DNA of 64,000 bases from Prevotella sp. (GCA_017554105.1 JAFZIY010000018.1:24204-88203), one strand, 5' to 3'; positions 52,250-61,706 are shown, counted from the stretch's first letter. Notes: a model not told the origin generated them from the letters alone. Numbers and translations: made by a program.

Positions 52250-53626
52250 ATGTTTTCTAAGAAGAAGAGCGACACCCTGCTTGAGATGATACGTAACAAG
52301 CAGCCGATGACGGGTGGTCAGAAGATGGGTCTGATTGTCCTCCTCAGTGTGCCTGGTATTCTCGCACAGATGACCAGCGTGCTGATGTTCTACATCGATG
52401 CTGCAATGGTGGGGCATCTGGGTGCCAACGAGTCGGCAAGCATCGGTCTGGTGGAGTCTTCGACATGGCTCTTCGGAAGCATCACGGGTGCCACATCCAT
52501 GGGCTTTTCCGTTCAGGTGGCGCATTTCATTGGTGCAAATGATTTCAGTAAGGCCCGTGCCGTGTTCCGACATGCCCTCATATGCACACTTCTTCTCAGT
52601 TTCTGTGTGGCACTTACTGGTGTCATTATCAGTCCACATCTGCCTTACTGGCTTGGAGGCGGCAAGGAGATAGCCCATGATGCCACGATTTATTTTATGG
52701 TGTTTATGTTCGTGATGCCGTTCTTCCAGTTGTCAAGCCTTTCGGGAGCGATGCTCAAGAGTTCTGGTGACATGCGCATCCCGAGTGTGATGAGCATACT
52801 GATGTGCATTTTCGACGTGGCCTTCAACTACATATTTATATTTGTCTTCGGACTTGGTGTGCTCGGTGCTGCTATCGGTACGGCAATAGCCATTGTCATC
52901 GGAGCATTGGGACAGGCCTATTTCGCCATCTTCCGAAGTAAGATTCTCGCTTTGCGACTCGACCGTGACAAATTCCGTTGGGTAGGCGATTACGTGCGTA
53001 ATGCGCTGAAAATAGCATCGCCTATGGCGGCACAGTCGATGCTTATGGGCGGAGCACAGATTGTAAGTACCATCATTGTGGCACCGCTTGGTGTCTTTTC
53101 CATTGCGGCTAACTCGTTTGCCGTTACAGCGGAAAGCCTTTGCTATATGCCTGGTTACGGAATAGGGGAGGCTGCCACGACACTCGTGGGGCAGAGTATT
53201 GGTGCTGGTCAATATCATCTGACCAAGTCGTTTGCCCGCATGACAATATTCCTTGGAATGGCGGTTATGGCTTTCATGGGAGTGGTGATGTATGTTCTTG
53301 CGCCGGAGATGATAGGATTCCTCTCGCCTGTTGACGAGATACGTCAGTTAGGAACAACGGTATTGCGTATCGAGGCATTTGCGGAACCGTTCTTTGCCGC
53401 CTCTATTGTGTGCTATAGTATTTGTGTCGGTGCAGGCGACACGCTACGTCCTGCATTGATGAACCTCGGTTCTATGTGGCTTGTTCGCCTTACCCTTGCC
53501 GCAATTCTCGCACCACGCTATGGCTTGCCTGGCGTCTGGGTTGCTATGGCCATAGAACTAACATTCCGCGGTACGATATTCCTTATAAGAATATTCAAGG
53601 GGAAATGGATGAGGAGTTTTGTTTAA
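52250..53626 (+). CDS. MATE family multidrug efflux transporter
   Basis: 458 residues with twelve predicted membrane segments in two six-helix halves. Family signatures include PGILAQMTSVLMFYIDAAMVGHLG in TM1 and GAGDTLRPALMNLGSM in TM10. MATE pumps expel cationic drugs in exchange for sodium or protons. It has its own promoter and is convergent with cmk, separated by a 38-bp perfect inverted repeat starting right after its stop codon. Confidence 0.94.
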   Translation: MFSKKKSDTLLEMIRNKQPMTGGQKMGLIVLLSVPGILAQMTSVLMFYIDAAMVGHLGANESASIGLVESSTWLFGSITGATSMGFSVQVAHFIGANDFSKARAVFRHALICTLLLSFCVALTGVIISPHLPYWLGGGKEIAHDATIYFMVFMFVMPFFQLSSLSGAMLKSSGDMRIPSVMSILMCIFDVAFNYIFIFVFGLGVLGAAIGTAIAIVIGALGQAYFAIFRSKILALRLDRDKFRWVGDYVRNALKIASPMAAQSMLMGGAQIVSTIIVAPLGVFSIAANSFAVTAESLCYMPGYGIGEAATTLVGQSIGAGQYHLTKSFARMTIFLGMAVMAFMGVVMYVLAPEMIGFLSPVDEIRQLGTTVLRIEAFAEPFFAASIVCYSICVGAGDTLRPALMNLGSMWLVRLTLAAILAPRYGLPGVWVAMAIELTFRGTIFLIRIFKGKWMRSFV

Positions 53627-53738
53627 TGTAGAATGTAAAATGTAGAATGTAGAATTATGATTACAAATATGAGCCATGCCTATGCGCATGTTCTTGAAGG
53701 GTAATCATAATTCTACATTCTACATTTTACATTCTACA
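53627..53738. repeat. 38-bp perfect inverted repeat made of GTAGAAT words
   Basis: 53627-53664 and 53701-53738 are exact reverse complements around a 36-nt loop. Each arm has GTAGAATGTAAAATGTAGAA tandem words plus ATTATGATTAC. It lies between the convergent MATE and cmk genes and would form a very long hairpin in either transcript. Confidence 0.95.
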
Positions 53739-53752
53739 CTAAAGAGAAAGTC

Positions 53753-54442
53753 TTAACGAACTTTCTCCAAATATCTTTCCATGAGCCATTCGTTCTGCTC
53801 TGGAATGGTCATGTTACTGTTATCGAGTTCGATGGCATCATCAGCCTTGCGTAATGGAGACACTTCGCGGTGGCTGTCAAGATAGTCGCGCTCCTGTACG
53901 TTCTTCAATATCTCGTCGTAATCGGCTTCCATTCCCTTACCCTTCAGTTCATCGTAGCGGCGTTGTGCACGCACCTCTGCTGATGCGGTGACAAAGACTT
54001 TCAGTTCGGCATCAGGGAATACAACGGTACCGATGTCACGACCATCCATCACAATACCTTTCTTCTTGCCCATGCGCTGCTGCTGGGCAACAAGTGCCTC
54101 ACGCACGAATGGCAAGGCGGCAATGGCACTCACGCGGTTTGAAACCTCCATTCCACGAATGTCCTTTTCCACTAGTTCTCCGTTAAGATAGGTGTCTGGC
54201 TTGCCTGTCTCAGCATTGAACTTGAATGATATCTCCACCTCAGGCATTTTCTCCTGCAGTTGTTCGGTCATAATCTCACCATCGTCTGTATAGAGATTGT
54301 TGCGCAAAGCATAGAGAGTGACGGCACGGTACATCGCACCCGTGTCAACATACACATATCCGATAGCCTTGGCGAGGTCTTTCGCCATAGTCGATTTTCC
54401 GCACGAAGAGTGCCCATCAATTGCAATAGTAATCTTTTTCAT
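53753..54442 (-). CDS. cmk: Cytidylate kinase
   Basis: 229 residues. The P-loop GHSSCGKST (about 9-17) and conserved [32 protein letters not shown] and the LID region [10 protein letters not shown] identify CMP kinase, which phosphorylates CMP and dCMP. It is cytoplasmic. porQ is 127 nt upstream on the same strand. A -7 box TACCTTTG lies at 54468-54475 on the minus strand, so it probably has its own promoter. Confidence 0.96.
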   Translation of the reverse strand: MKKITIAIDGHSSCGKSTMAKDLAKAIGYVYVDTGAMYRAVTLYALRNNLYTDDGEIMTEQLQEKMPEVEISFKFNAETGKPDTYLNGELVEKDIRGMEVSNRVSAIAALPFVREALVAQQQRMGKKKGIVMDGRDIGTVVFPDAELKVFVTASAEVRAQRRYDELKGKGMEADYDEILKNVQERDYLDSHREVSPLRKADDAIELDNSNMTIPEQNEWLMERYLEKVR

Positions 54443-54467
54443 ATCTTGTATAGCGTTTATTTTTCCG

Positions 54468-54475
54468 CAAAGGTA
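54468..54475 (-). promoter_or_regulatory. -7 promoter element of cmk
   Basis: TACCTTTG on the minus strand followed by CGG, 25 nt before the start codon. Confidence 0.6.
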
Positions 54476-54569
54476 GTAAAAAATAAATAAAACAAGAAGT
54501 AAACCATAATAATTTCACATACAAAGTTGCTTATATGGTTTGCTTCTGATGATGTGTGACAGGGTGGTG

Positions 54570-55520
54570 TTAGAGGCTGAATGATACGTTGACCATAAGT
54601 GAACTTGAAGACACGTGGTACTTGGCATATGCAAGATTCAACTTGAAACGGTCCAGCATAATACCTGCACCAATTGACATTCCAGCCCAATGGCTGCTTC
54701 CTTTCTCCTCACCTTCTGAGACGATTGACATCTCATCGGCACGACAGAAGTTATAACCTGCCGCAACATATATCTGTGGTGATAGGATAATGTCAACGCC
54801 GGCTACAAGGTGATTAATAAACTTGTAGTTCCAATGGTTAAGGTCAACAAGAGTTGCAGACAGTCGGAAGGGTGATCCTACGAGTCGTTTCGACACTCCC
54901 ACCTGCACGTCGATAGGCATTTTCTCATAATTGTCATCGTAGGCTTTCAACTGTCCTCCCAGATTCTTGGCTACTGCAGAAAGCGACCATTCGCGTTCAG
55001 GGTCGTAGTAGTTGAGGCCTAAGTCAACGCCCATACCAATGGAGTTATAGTCTCCGATGTATGAAGTGATGAACTTGGCCGTGATACCTCCCACGAGGCG
55101 TTCGGTAAGTTCGTAACTGAAAACTCCACTTATCGCGATGTCCTTGGCCGAAAACTCTCCTTTCTGAACGTTGTTTTCATCCATTTCTTTCATCGAGCCA
55201 TAGTTGACGAACTGCCCCATTACCGCTACTTCTGCTCTTTCGTTTATTGCCTTGTTGAATGATGCGCTTGCCGTGATGGAACCTTTCATGTAGGTCATGA
55301 AATTAAGGTTTATCGTCTTGTCGCTCACCGAACCGAGCAGAGCAGGGTTGTTGAACATAAGTGAAGGGTCGTCTTCTATTATGGTGATGTTGTCTCCTCC
55401 GAGAGCGCCGGCATGAGCGCTGACGGGCAGTCGCAGGAAATTATATTCCGTCTGGCTCTCTTGCGCACCTGCAATGGTTGCGAGAAGAGTCATCAGAACT
55501 GTAAAAACAACTTTTTTCAT
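54570..55520 (-). CDS. porQ: Type IX secretion system protein PorQ
   Basis: 316 residues, signal peptide ending near residue 19. The outer-membrane beta-barrel of the PorV/FadL-like superfamily has the PorQ N-terminus (TEYNFLRLPVSAHAGALGGDNITIIEDDPSLMFNNPALLG). PorQ takes part in the type IX system of Bacteroidetes that exports CTD-bearing proteins. Location next to cmk is as known in Porphyromonas. Its presence supports, but does not prove, type IX export of the surface protein at 30.4-34.0 kb. Confidence 0.9.
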   Translation of the reverse strand: MKKVVFTVLMTLLATIAGAQESQTEYNFLRLPVSAHAGALGGDNITIIEDDPSLMFNNPALLGSVSDKTINLNFMTYMKGSITASASFNKAINERAEVAVMGQFVNYGSMKEMDENNVQKGEFSAKDIAISGVFSYELTERLVGGITAKFITSYIGDYNSIGMGVDLGLNYYDPEREWSLSAVAKNLGGQLKAYDDNYEKMPIDVQVGVSKRLVGSPFRLSATLVDLNHWNYKFINHLVAGVDIILSPQIYVAAGYNFCRADEMSIVSEGEEKGSSHWAGMSIGAGIMLDRFKLNLAYAKYHVSSSSLMVNVSFSL

Positions 55521-55541
55521 CTACTTTCTATATTTTTAATA

Positions 55542-55549
55542 CAAAGATA
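55542..55549 (-). promoter_or_regulatory. -7 promoter element of porQ
   Basis: TATCTTTG on the minus strand, 21 nt before the start codon. Confidence 0.55.
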
Positions 55550-55745
55550 TATCTTTTTTCAAATAAGAGTGTTATTTTTGCAGAGAAATTGTGCGAATAG
55601 GCATGCGGGATATCCGCGAAGGGCGCATTCTTAGTTTCTTGCAAGTGGTCAGATGGAATGTTTTCATGCCAACCGACTTTATAATAACGCAGAAAAACGG
55701 AGTTTAGTACCCGAAGAATTGATATTCATCGTTCATAAATATAAC

Positions 55746-56462
55746 ATGGAAGTGAAAAAATCGGCACAGGCCGACCTCGAACGCCGGAAACCTACGGGAT
55801 TCCTCTTGGGACTGATAGTAGCATTGTCGCTGCTGTTAGTGGCGTTGGAGTTTTCTTCCAATCCCTCTGATGATGGCATGGGCGACAATGAATTCGACGA
55901 GATGGCGCAAGACTATGAGATGATGCCACCCGAAGAGCAGCAGGAATATAATGCCCCCATACCGGTTCTACCTACACCGGCTCTGAGCGAACGGCTCCAT
56001 ATTGTTGAGGAGGATGTGGCAACAGAGTTAAACAAGGATGACGAAAACAAGCAGGACATAACAAACACAGAGGCGGAAGCGCCAAAGAACGAACTTGTGC
56101 CACCCGACGACCCCACAGCACCTACATTGGAGGATGATCCTGACAATCCGCTACATTTCCAGGTGGTGGAGCGACTTCCTGAGTTTCCTGGTGGTCCGTC
56201 TGAGTTGATGAAGTGGCTTACGAAGAACCTGCGCTATCCATCTCAGGCATTGACGTTGAAGCAACAGGGAGAGGTGATTGTGCAGTTCATCATCAATCGC
56301 GATGGTAGTCTTACCGATTTCAAGGTCACGAAGTCAGCAGGAACCGTTCTTGACAACGAGGCATTGCGCGTCATGCGTATGATGCCAAAATGGAAACCGG
56401 GTGAAGACCATGGACAGAAGTGCCGCACGCTGTTCATCATTCCTGTGGTATTCAAGATATAA
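55746..56462 (+). CDS. TonB-family energy transducer
   Basis: 238 residues from ATG 55746 (in-frame codons further upstream lack conservation). One N-terminal membrane anchor (about 16-36), a long Pro/Glu/Asp-rich periplasmic linker (40-145) and a C-terminal TonB domain (about 155-238, LRYPSQALTLKQQGEVIVQFIINRDGSL). TonB transmits proton-motive energy to outer-membrane receptors such as SusC. No ExbB/ExbD genes are nearby. The stop opens a run of TAACCC-like words leading to the next gene. Confidence 0.9.
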   Translation: MEVKKSAQADLERRKPTGFLLGLIVALSLLLVALEFSSNPSDDGMGDNEFDEMAQDYEMMPPEEQQEYNAPIPVLPTPALSERLHIVEEDVATELNKDDENKQDITNTEAEAPKNELVPPDDPTAPTLEDDPDNPLHFQVVERLPEFPGGPSELMKWLTKNLRYPSQALTLKQQGEVIVQFIINRDGSLTDFKVTKSAGTVLDNEALRVMRMMPKWKPGEDHGQKCRTLFIIPVVFKI

Positions 56463-56493
56463 CCCCTTTAACCCATAACCTATAACCCTTATA
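56460..56493 (+). repeat. TAACCC-type tandem words between TonB and polyprenyl synthase genes
   Basis: Starting at the stop codon, TAACCCCTTTAACCCATAAC and CTATAACCC copies fill the 31-nt spacer. The word is the reverse complement of GGTTATAGG runs elsewhere in the window. Confidence 0.75.
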
Positions 56494-57471
56494 ATGATGA
56501 AGACTTCAGAAGAAATATTGAGATTAGTGAACGACTATCTGGCTCAACTGCCGTATGAGCGTGAGCCTCAGAGTCTGTACGAACCTATTAAATATGTACT
56601 CTCGATGGGTGGTAAACGTGTCAGACCAGTACTTATGATGCTCGCATATAACATGTATAAGGACGATCCAGAAAGTATTCTCCCTTCTGCATGTGCTTTG
56701 GAGACATATCATAACTACACGTTGTTGCATGACGACCTCATGGATAATGCTGCCCTCAGACGTGGACATGAGACTGTTCATATGAAATGGGATGCGAATA
56801 CCGCTATCCTCTCTGGCGACTCCATGTTGGTACTTGCCTATGAGCGTATAGCACAATGCCCAAAGGAGAAACTGGCGGGTGTGCTTTCGCTGTTCACAGA
56901 GACGGCTCTGGAGATAGGCGAAGGTCAGCAGTATGACATGGAATTCGAGAACCGTACTGATGTGACCGAGGCGGAGTATATAGAAATGATACGTCTCAAG
57001 ACAAGTGTCCTGCTCGCCTGTGCGGTAAAGATGGGCGCCATGCTCGCGGGTGCCTCTGATGATGATGCGGATAATCTGTATAAGTTCGGTGAGCAGATAG
57101 GACTCGCTTTCCAGTTGCAGGATGACTTCCTTGATGTATATGGCGACTCAGCCGTGTTCGGGAAGGCCATTGGTGGCGATATAACAAGCAACAAGAAAAC
57201 ATTCATGTTGATAAACGCCATTAATCATGCCAATGCGGAACAGAGGGCAGAACTGACGCGATGGATTACTGCCGAGCAGTTTGACGCAAAGGAGAAAGTG
57301 GCAGCCGTCACACGTCTATATAATGAAATAGGTATCGACCGCATGGCGAAAGACAAAATAGAGTATTACTTCGAGCAAAGCACTAAGTATCTCGCACTTG
57401 TCAATGTTCCAGAGGAACGCAAGCAGGAACTCATCGCCTACACTCACGATATGATGAACAGAGAAAAATAA
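56494..57471 (+). CDS. Trans-type polyprenyl diphosphate synthase
   Basis: 325 residues. Two aspartate-rich motifs, DDLMD (80-84) with following NAALRRG and DDFLD (about 212-216), bind the magnesium-diphosphate ions; GGKRVRP marks the substrate site near residue 39. Enzymes of this family make farnesyl to octaprenyl diphosphates from IPP and DMAPP, the products of IspH. Chain length cannot be read with certainty. It is co-directional with the TonB and unknown 232-residue genes. Confidence 0.93.
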   Translation: MMKTSEEILRLVNDYLAQLPYEREPQSLYEPIKYVLSMGGKRVRPVLMMLAYNMYKDDPESILPSACALETYHNYTLLHDDLMDNAALRRGHETVHMKWDANTAILSGDSMLVLAYERIAQCPKEKLAGVLSLFTETALEIGEGQQYDMEFENRTDVTEAEYIEMIRLKTSVLLACAVKMGAMLAGASDDDADNLYKFGEQIGLAFQLQDDFLDVYGDSAVFGKAIGGDITSNKKTFMLINAINHANAEQRAELTRWITAEQFDAKEKVAAVTRLYNEIGIDRMAKDKIEYYFEQSTKYLALVNVPEERKQELIAYTHDMMNREK

Positions 57472-57507
57472 CTCCCAACTTCAAATTCCTAACTCCTAAC
57501 TCACCCT

Positions 57508-58206
57508 ATGCCATACCGACGACTCCCCAAAACCGACTCAGCACGTCTGAAAGCATTGAAGACAGTGCTTGAGAATAACAATGTTTATACAGTACAGAAC
57601 CGTTTCATCGACTGGAAAACACTCAATCGTGCACAACCTGCATACGATAGGTTGCTGACGGCATGTGAGCAGTACAAGATGAGAATGGCGGCCCAGACGA
57701 GGAATGCTCCGAAGATGGACCGACTGATGCGCAATGCCACTATTTATGTGAGTCATTTCATCCAGGTACTGTTGATGACTATTGAACGCGGAGAGATGAA
57801 ACGTTCGATGCTGTCATACTATGGCATGGGTGAAGAGCAGACGGTGCTACCATCATTGAAGTCGGCGGAGAATGTTATACAATGGGGAGAAAAGATTGTC
57901 GAGGGAGAGAAGCGTCGAGTGAAGTCGGGAGGAAGACCGATATATAATCCCTCTATAGGTATGGTTTCCACTCATCTTGACATCTTCCGTGAGCAATATA
58001 ACTCGCAGAAATCGTTGCAGGAACAGTCGGCAAAGGCTCTTGAGAATATCCAGATTCTGAGACCGGAGGTGGATGACATACTTCTTGAACTGTGGAATCA
58101 GATAGAGAAACACTTTGAGAACGAACCTCCAGAGGTGCGTTTTGCCGAGTGCCGGAAGTATGGAGTAGTTTATTATTACCGTCGTCATGAAGAACACCTG
58201 TATTAA
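57508..58206 (+). CDS. Conserved-type hypothetical protein upstream of tatD
   Basis: 232 residues, helical and basic, without signal peptide or membrane segment. Segments such as RLPKTDSARLKALKTVLE, HFIQVLLMTIERGEMKR and VVYYYRRHEEHLY are not recognised. It overlaps tatD by 20 nt, so they are probably co-translated. No function is proposed. Confidence 0.72.
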   Translation: MPYRRLPKTDSARLKALKTVLENNNVYTVQNRFIDWKTLNRAQPAYDRLLTACEQYKMRMAAQTRNAPKMDRLMRNATIYVSHFIQVLLMTIERGEMKRSMLSYYGMGEEQTVLPSLKSAENVIQWGEKIVEGEKRRVKSGGRPIYNPSIGMVSTHLDIFREQYNSQKSLQEQSAKALENIQILRPEVDDILLELWNQIEKHFENEPPEVRFAECRKYGVVYYYRRHEEHLY

Positions 58207-59005
58207 TTTCGTGGATACCCATGCCCACCTTGACGGTGAGGAATATGCAGAAGATCGCAAGGAGATGATTGCCCGGGCGCAAGAGGTGGGTGTGTCGAAG
58301 GTATTTCTGCCTGCCATAGACCTTCCTTCGGTGGAGAGGGTAGTGAAGATGAGCAAAGAATATCCCGGCTATTGCTATCCCATGATAGGACTTCATCCCG
58401 AGGAAGTGCGTGCCGATTATAAGGAGGTACTTGCCGGGATGAAGCAGATATTAGACACTTCTTTGGTTTCTCTTGTTCCTAATGAGCGTTTCATCGCCAT
58501 TGGAGAGGTGGGACTTGACTTTTACTGGAGCCGTGAGTTCGCCGATGAGCAACTCGATGCCTTCGAGCAACAGGTGAAGTGGTCTGTAGAGACGCGACTT
58601 CCGTTGATGATACATTGCCGCAAGGCACAGAACGAGATGGTACATATATTGAAAAAGTATGCTCGTGAACTGCCAGGAGGCGTTTTCCATTGCTTCACTG
58701 GAAATGAGAAAGAGGCTGATGAGTTGTTGCAGTTCGATGGCTTTGTTCTCGGCATCGGTGGCGTTCTTACCTTTAAGAAAAGTCATCTCCCTGAGGTGTT
58801 GCAAAACGTACCCTTGTTGCGTATCGTCCTTGAGACAGACAGTCCGTACATGGCACCTGTCCCGATGCGTGGAAAACGTAATGAGAGTGCCTATGTAATA
58901 TATGTCCTCAGAAAACTCGCTGAGAGTCTTGGCGTCACAGAAGAGGAAGTGGCCCGTCAGACGAATGAGAACGTTAAACGGGTCTTCTCAATAGACACGG
59001 TATGA
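58187..59005 (+). CDS. TatD family metal-dependent hydrolase
   Basis: 272 residues. The metal ligands of the TatD TIM-barrel are visible: HAHLD (residues 12-14 region), GEVGLDFY, MIHCRKA, VFHCFTG and ETDSPYMAP. Members act as 3'-5' DNases on damaged or single-stranded DNA. It overlaps the preceding gene by 20 nt; tRNA-Ser follows. Confidence 0.93.
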   Translation: MKNTCINFVDTHAHLDGEEYAEDRKEMIARAQEVGVSKVFLPAIDLPSVERVVKMSKEYPGYCYPMIGLHPEEVRADYKEVLAGMKQILDTSLVSLVPNERFIAIGEVGLDFYWSREFADEQLDAFEQQVKWSVETRLPLMIHCRKAQNEMVHILKKYARELPGGVFHCFTGNEKEADELLQFDGFVLGIGGVLTFKKSHLPEVLQNVPLLRIVLETDSPYMAPVPMRGKRNESAYVIYVLRKLAESLGVTEEEVARQTNENVKRVFSIDTV

Positions 59006-59090
59006 CAAGTTCTGGCAGAAAAGAATACCGCAAAATAAGGAGGACGCAAAAAAATATCTTCAATCATTCTATTTTTTGAAAGATAAACTG

Positions 59091-59098
59091 TAATTTTG
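59091..59098 (+). promoter_or_regulatory. -7 promoter element of tRNA-Ser
   Basis: TAATTTTG followed by CAACG, 15 nt before the tRNA. Confidence 0.5.
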
Positions 59099-59113
59099 CA
59101 ACGCAAAACAAAA

Positions 59114-59201
59114 GGAGAGATGCTCGAGTGGCTGAAGAGGCACGCCTGGAAAGCGTGTATACGTCAAAAGCGTATCCGGGGTTCGAATCCCCGTCTCTCC
59201 G
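59114..59201 (+). tRNA. tRNA-Ser (anticodon GGA)
   Basis: An 88-nt type II tRNA. Acceptor GGAGAGA/TCTCTCC; anticodon loop CTGGAAA gives GGA; a long variable arm (TATACGTCAAAAGCGTATC) as expected for Ser; T-arm CCGGGGTTCGAATCCCCG. Discriminator G, correct for Ser. CCA is not encoded. Confidence 0.97.
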
Positions 59202-59203
59202 CA

Positions 59204-59241
59204 AAGAAGGCAACCAAAGGATAACGTTTGGTTGCCTTCTT
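59204..59241 (+). terminator. Terminator of tRNA-Ser
   Basis: A perfect 15-bp stem AAGAAGGCAACCAAA/TTTGGTTGCCTTCTT (59204-59218, 59227-59241) with an 8-nt loop. Confidence 0.88.
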
Positions 59242-59309
59242 GGTTATCTGTATGCCAGTGACCTTAATGAGTGTGTTGATTTGTCGTGGAACTGAAATCA
59301 TAGTTGAAT

Positions 59310-59741
59310 ATGCAAATTATAAGAGCAACCAATACCGCAGAACAGGCCGGAGCTTACTATGTACGCATTCAGGCGATGGCTCGGAAGCATAAGATTCCGC
59401 TTCATGTGGAATTTGACGAGCATGACACGCCCGAGACCAAGTATATTGTGATTGTGGATGATTATTTGCCTATTGCCACTTGTCGCTTGTATGCCGTTGA
59501 TGAAAACCGAGTTATGCTGGGGAGGATTGTTGTCCTGCCCGAATACCGCCACAAGGGACTTGGCACGCTTGTCGTAAGTGAGGCGGAGCAGTGGGCAAGG
59601 GAATTAGGTTTCAATACGGCGGTTGTGGAGAGCCGCGATAACAAGATTGCCTTTTATGAGCAGATGGGATATGTGGCTGATTTCTCACAAAAGATTGTAG
59701 GCAACACTTTCACATGCTATAGTATGAAGAAAGAGCTTTAG
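59310..59741 (+). CDS. GNAT family N-acetyltransferase
   Basis: 143 residues from ATG 59310 (a TTG two codons upstream is less likely). The GNAT acetyl-CoA motif LGRIVVLPEYRHKGLGTLVV (about 69-88) and the C-terminal DNKIAFYEQMGY are present. Substrate unknown. It begins a cluster of small-molecule modifying enzymes with two more GNAT proteins downstream. Confidence 0.88.
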   Translation: MQIIRATNTAEQAGAYYVRIQAMARKHKIPLHVEFDEHDTPETKYIVIVDDYLPIATCRLYAVDENRVMLGRIVVLPEYRHKGLGTLVVSEAEQWARELGFNTAVVESRDNKIAFYEQMGYVADFSQKIVGNTFTCYSMKKEL

Positions 59742-59845
59742 GGCCATATGCCATCCTCTCGTCACAAATATGTGCATTTTATCCCAGAAATTTTGCGGTA
59801 GCAACAACTATTCGTATTTTTGCATTGTCAAACTATAAAAAGAAG

Positions 59846-60445
59846 ATGGAAACAAAAAGAATACTATTGCGTCATTGGCAAGATAGTGATGCCGAGACGC
59901 TCTTTAAATATGCCAGTGACCCTGATGTCGGACCTCGTGCAGGATGGCCTCCACACAAGTCAGTGGAGGAAAGTTTAGAGGTTATCCGTACGGTGTTCAA
60001 CAAAGATACGACCACTTGGGCCATCGTTCTCAAAGAAACAGGTCAACCGATGGAGAAGCGAGAGCAAAGTGATGCTTGCATCGACTCTGCCGAGTCACGA
60101 GAGAGGAAGACCGAAGGTCATGTTATTGGTGCTATGGGGTATGGTGCATCGTGTGATTGCAAACTACCTACCCGAGACGGTGAACCTATCGTGGGATATT
60201 GGGTGGCAAAACCCTATTGGAACAAAGGCTACTGTACGGAGGCCCTGCAACTGATGCTTGATTACATCCGCAATAACACCTCGCTGACCTCACTGCTCTG
60301 CGGGCACTTCGTTGATAACCCCGCCTCTGGTCGCGTGATGGAGAAATGCGGCTTCGTTCCTACAGGTGGGGAGTGTTACGACGAAACATTATATACAGGT
60401 AAGGGCAGACCCATTTGTGTGTTAAGGTTAGAAATAAAAAGATGA
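59846..60445 (+). CDS. RimJ/RimL-like GNAT acetyltransferase with a palindromic insertion
   Basis: 199 residues from ATG 59846. It has the RimL-type start RILLRHWQDSDAETLFKYASDPDVG, GYWVAKPYWNKGYCTEAL (acetyl-CoA loop) and NPASGRVMEKCGFV. RimJ/RimL relatives acetylate N-termini of proteins or small amines. Between VLKETGQPMEK and GHVIGAMGYG a segment of about 19 residues (REQSDACIDSAESRERKTE) is unusual for the family and is encoded by two adjacent palindromes. It ends one base before the M28 peptidase start. Confidence 0.85.
   Translation: METKRILLRHWQDSDAETLFKYASDPDVGPRAGWPPHKSVEESLEVIRTVFNKDTTTWAIVLKETGQPMEKREQSDACIDSAESRERKTEGHVIGAMGYGASCDCKLPTRDGEPIVGYWVAKPYWNKGYCTEALQLMLDYIRNNTSLTSLLCGHFVDNPASGRVMEKCGFVPTGGECYDETLYTGKGRPICVLRLEIKR
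60071..60096 (+). repeat. Double palindrome inside the GNAT gene
   Basis: GATGC-TT-GCATC (60071-60082) is directly followed by GACTC-TGCC-GAGTC (60083-60096), in frame at a family-unusual loop. Confidence 0.65.
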
Positions 60446-60446
60446 T

Positions 60447-61706
60447 ATGAAAAGAAAGTTTCAATTGTTTTTGTTGCTGATATGTGCAACCATACAGTTA
60501 CAGGCTCAGGATCTAGCGCATTACAAACGTGTTATAAAGGAGATTACCTCGGCTAAGTACCAAGGGCGCGGTTATGCCAAGGACGGTGCCAACAAAGCCG
60601 GGAAGTTTTTGCAGAAGGAATACAAGAAAGCAGGCGTGGACGAGGTTATACTACAGCCTTTCGCCATTGACATCAATACCTTCTGCGGGAAGATGGAGAT
60701 GTGGGCCGATGGCAAAAAACTCCAAGCAGGTGTGGATTTCTCCATGCGTGAGTATTCACCTGGTGTTCACGGAGAGTTCCCTGTATATCATGTAGATACG
60801 CTGAACTTCGATGCCGACCGTATGTATGCTGACCTGCAGAAACCTGAATATGTCAATGCCTTGGTGTGTTGCGACTTCTGGTTTTCCTACAAACACCGCG
60901 AGGCATTTTCCCGTCTCCAGAAGGCAGGTGAATGTAATAATGCGGGACTTCTTCAGACATGGACCTCGCCTATAAAATTCTATAAGGCATATGGTGAAAG
61001 AGTAGTCGACAAACCTATTATCTGGGTGACACCAGAGGCAATTGAAGGTGTGAAGAGCGTCCGTGTGAACGTGGACAACAAATTCCTGAAGGATTACAAG
61101 TTGTTTAATGTCATCGCCAAAGTGTCTGGCGAGCGGCACGACAGTTGCTATGTCTTTACGGCGCATTATGACCATCTGGGTAACTTGGGTAAGAAGATCT
61201 TCTACGCTGGTGCCAACGACAATGCCTCGGGTACGTCAGCCATCGTCACATTGGCGGCCTATTATGCCAAACATCGTCCGCCATACGATATGTATTTCCT
61301 GGCTTTCTCAGGTGAGGATGCCAACTTGCGCGGCTCGGAATACTTCGCAAATAATCCAATCGTACCATTGGAGCAGATAAAGTACCTGTTTAATATTGAC
61401 ATGATAGGTGACAATAATCCAGTACAGTATTGTGAGGTAAGCGATGAGGGTATGAGAGGCTATCAACTCTTTGAGCAGATTAACGGAGAGAAGCATTATT
61501 TCAAGGCGTTGAATCGCGGCGACTTGGCTGCTAACAGTGACCATTATCCATTTGCTGAACGCCATGTGCCTTGTATCTTCTTGGAAAACGAGAATGGTGA
61601 TGCCTTTCCCTTTTACCACACCATCTATGATGACTGGCAGCATGCCGTCTTTGACAGTTACGAACCCGTATTCCGTCTGGTTGTCGATTTTATAGAGAAA
61701 TATTGA
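60447..61706 (+). CDS. M28 family metallopeptidase, secreted
   Basis: 419 residues with a signal peptide (ending LQLQAQ). The di-zinc M28 ligands are visible in order: TAHYDHLG (His), GANDNASG (bridging Asp), SGEDANLRGSE (catalytic Glu and Glu ligand), NIDMIGDN (Asp) and FPFYHTIYD (His). M28 enzymes are aminopeptidases or glutaminyl-cyclase relatives. The start lies one base after the GNAT stop, so the two are probably translated from one mRNA. Confidence 0.92.
   Translation: MKRKFQLFLLLICATIQLQAQDLAHYKRVIKEITSAKYQGRGYAKDGANKAGKFLQKEYKKAGVDEVILQPFAIDINTFCGKMEMWADGKKLQAGVDFSMREYSPGVHGEFPVYHVDTLNFDADRMYADLQKPEYVNALVCCDFWFSYKHREAFSRLQKAGECNNAGLLQTWTSPIKFYKAYGERVVDKPIIWVTPEAIEGVKSVRVNVDNKFLKDYKLFNVIAKVSGERHDSCYVFTAHYDHLGNLGKKIFYAGANDNASGTSAIVTLAAYYAKHRPPYDMYFLAFSGEDANLRGSEYFANNPIVPLEQIKYLFNIDMIGDNNPVQYCEVSDEGMRGYQLFEQINGEKHYFKALNRGDLAANSDHYPFAERHVPCIFLENENGDAFPFYHTIYDDWQHAVFDSYEPVFRLVVDFIEKY

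Noticed and set aside
59114-59201. tRNA-Ser as an integration site for the genes after it
   Set aside because: The following genes show no integrase and no duplicated tRNA 3' end, and the terminator is intact.
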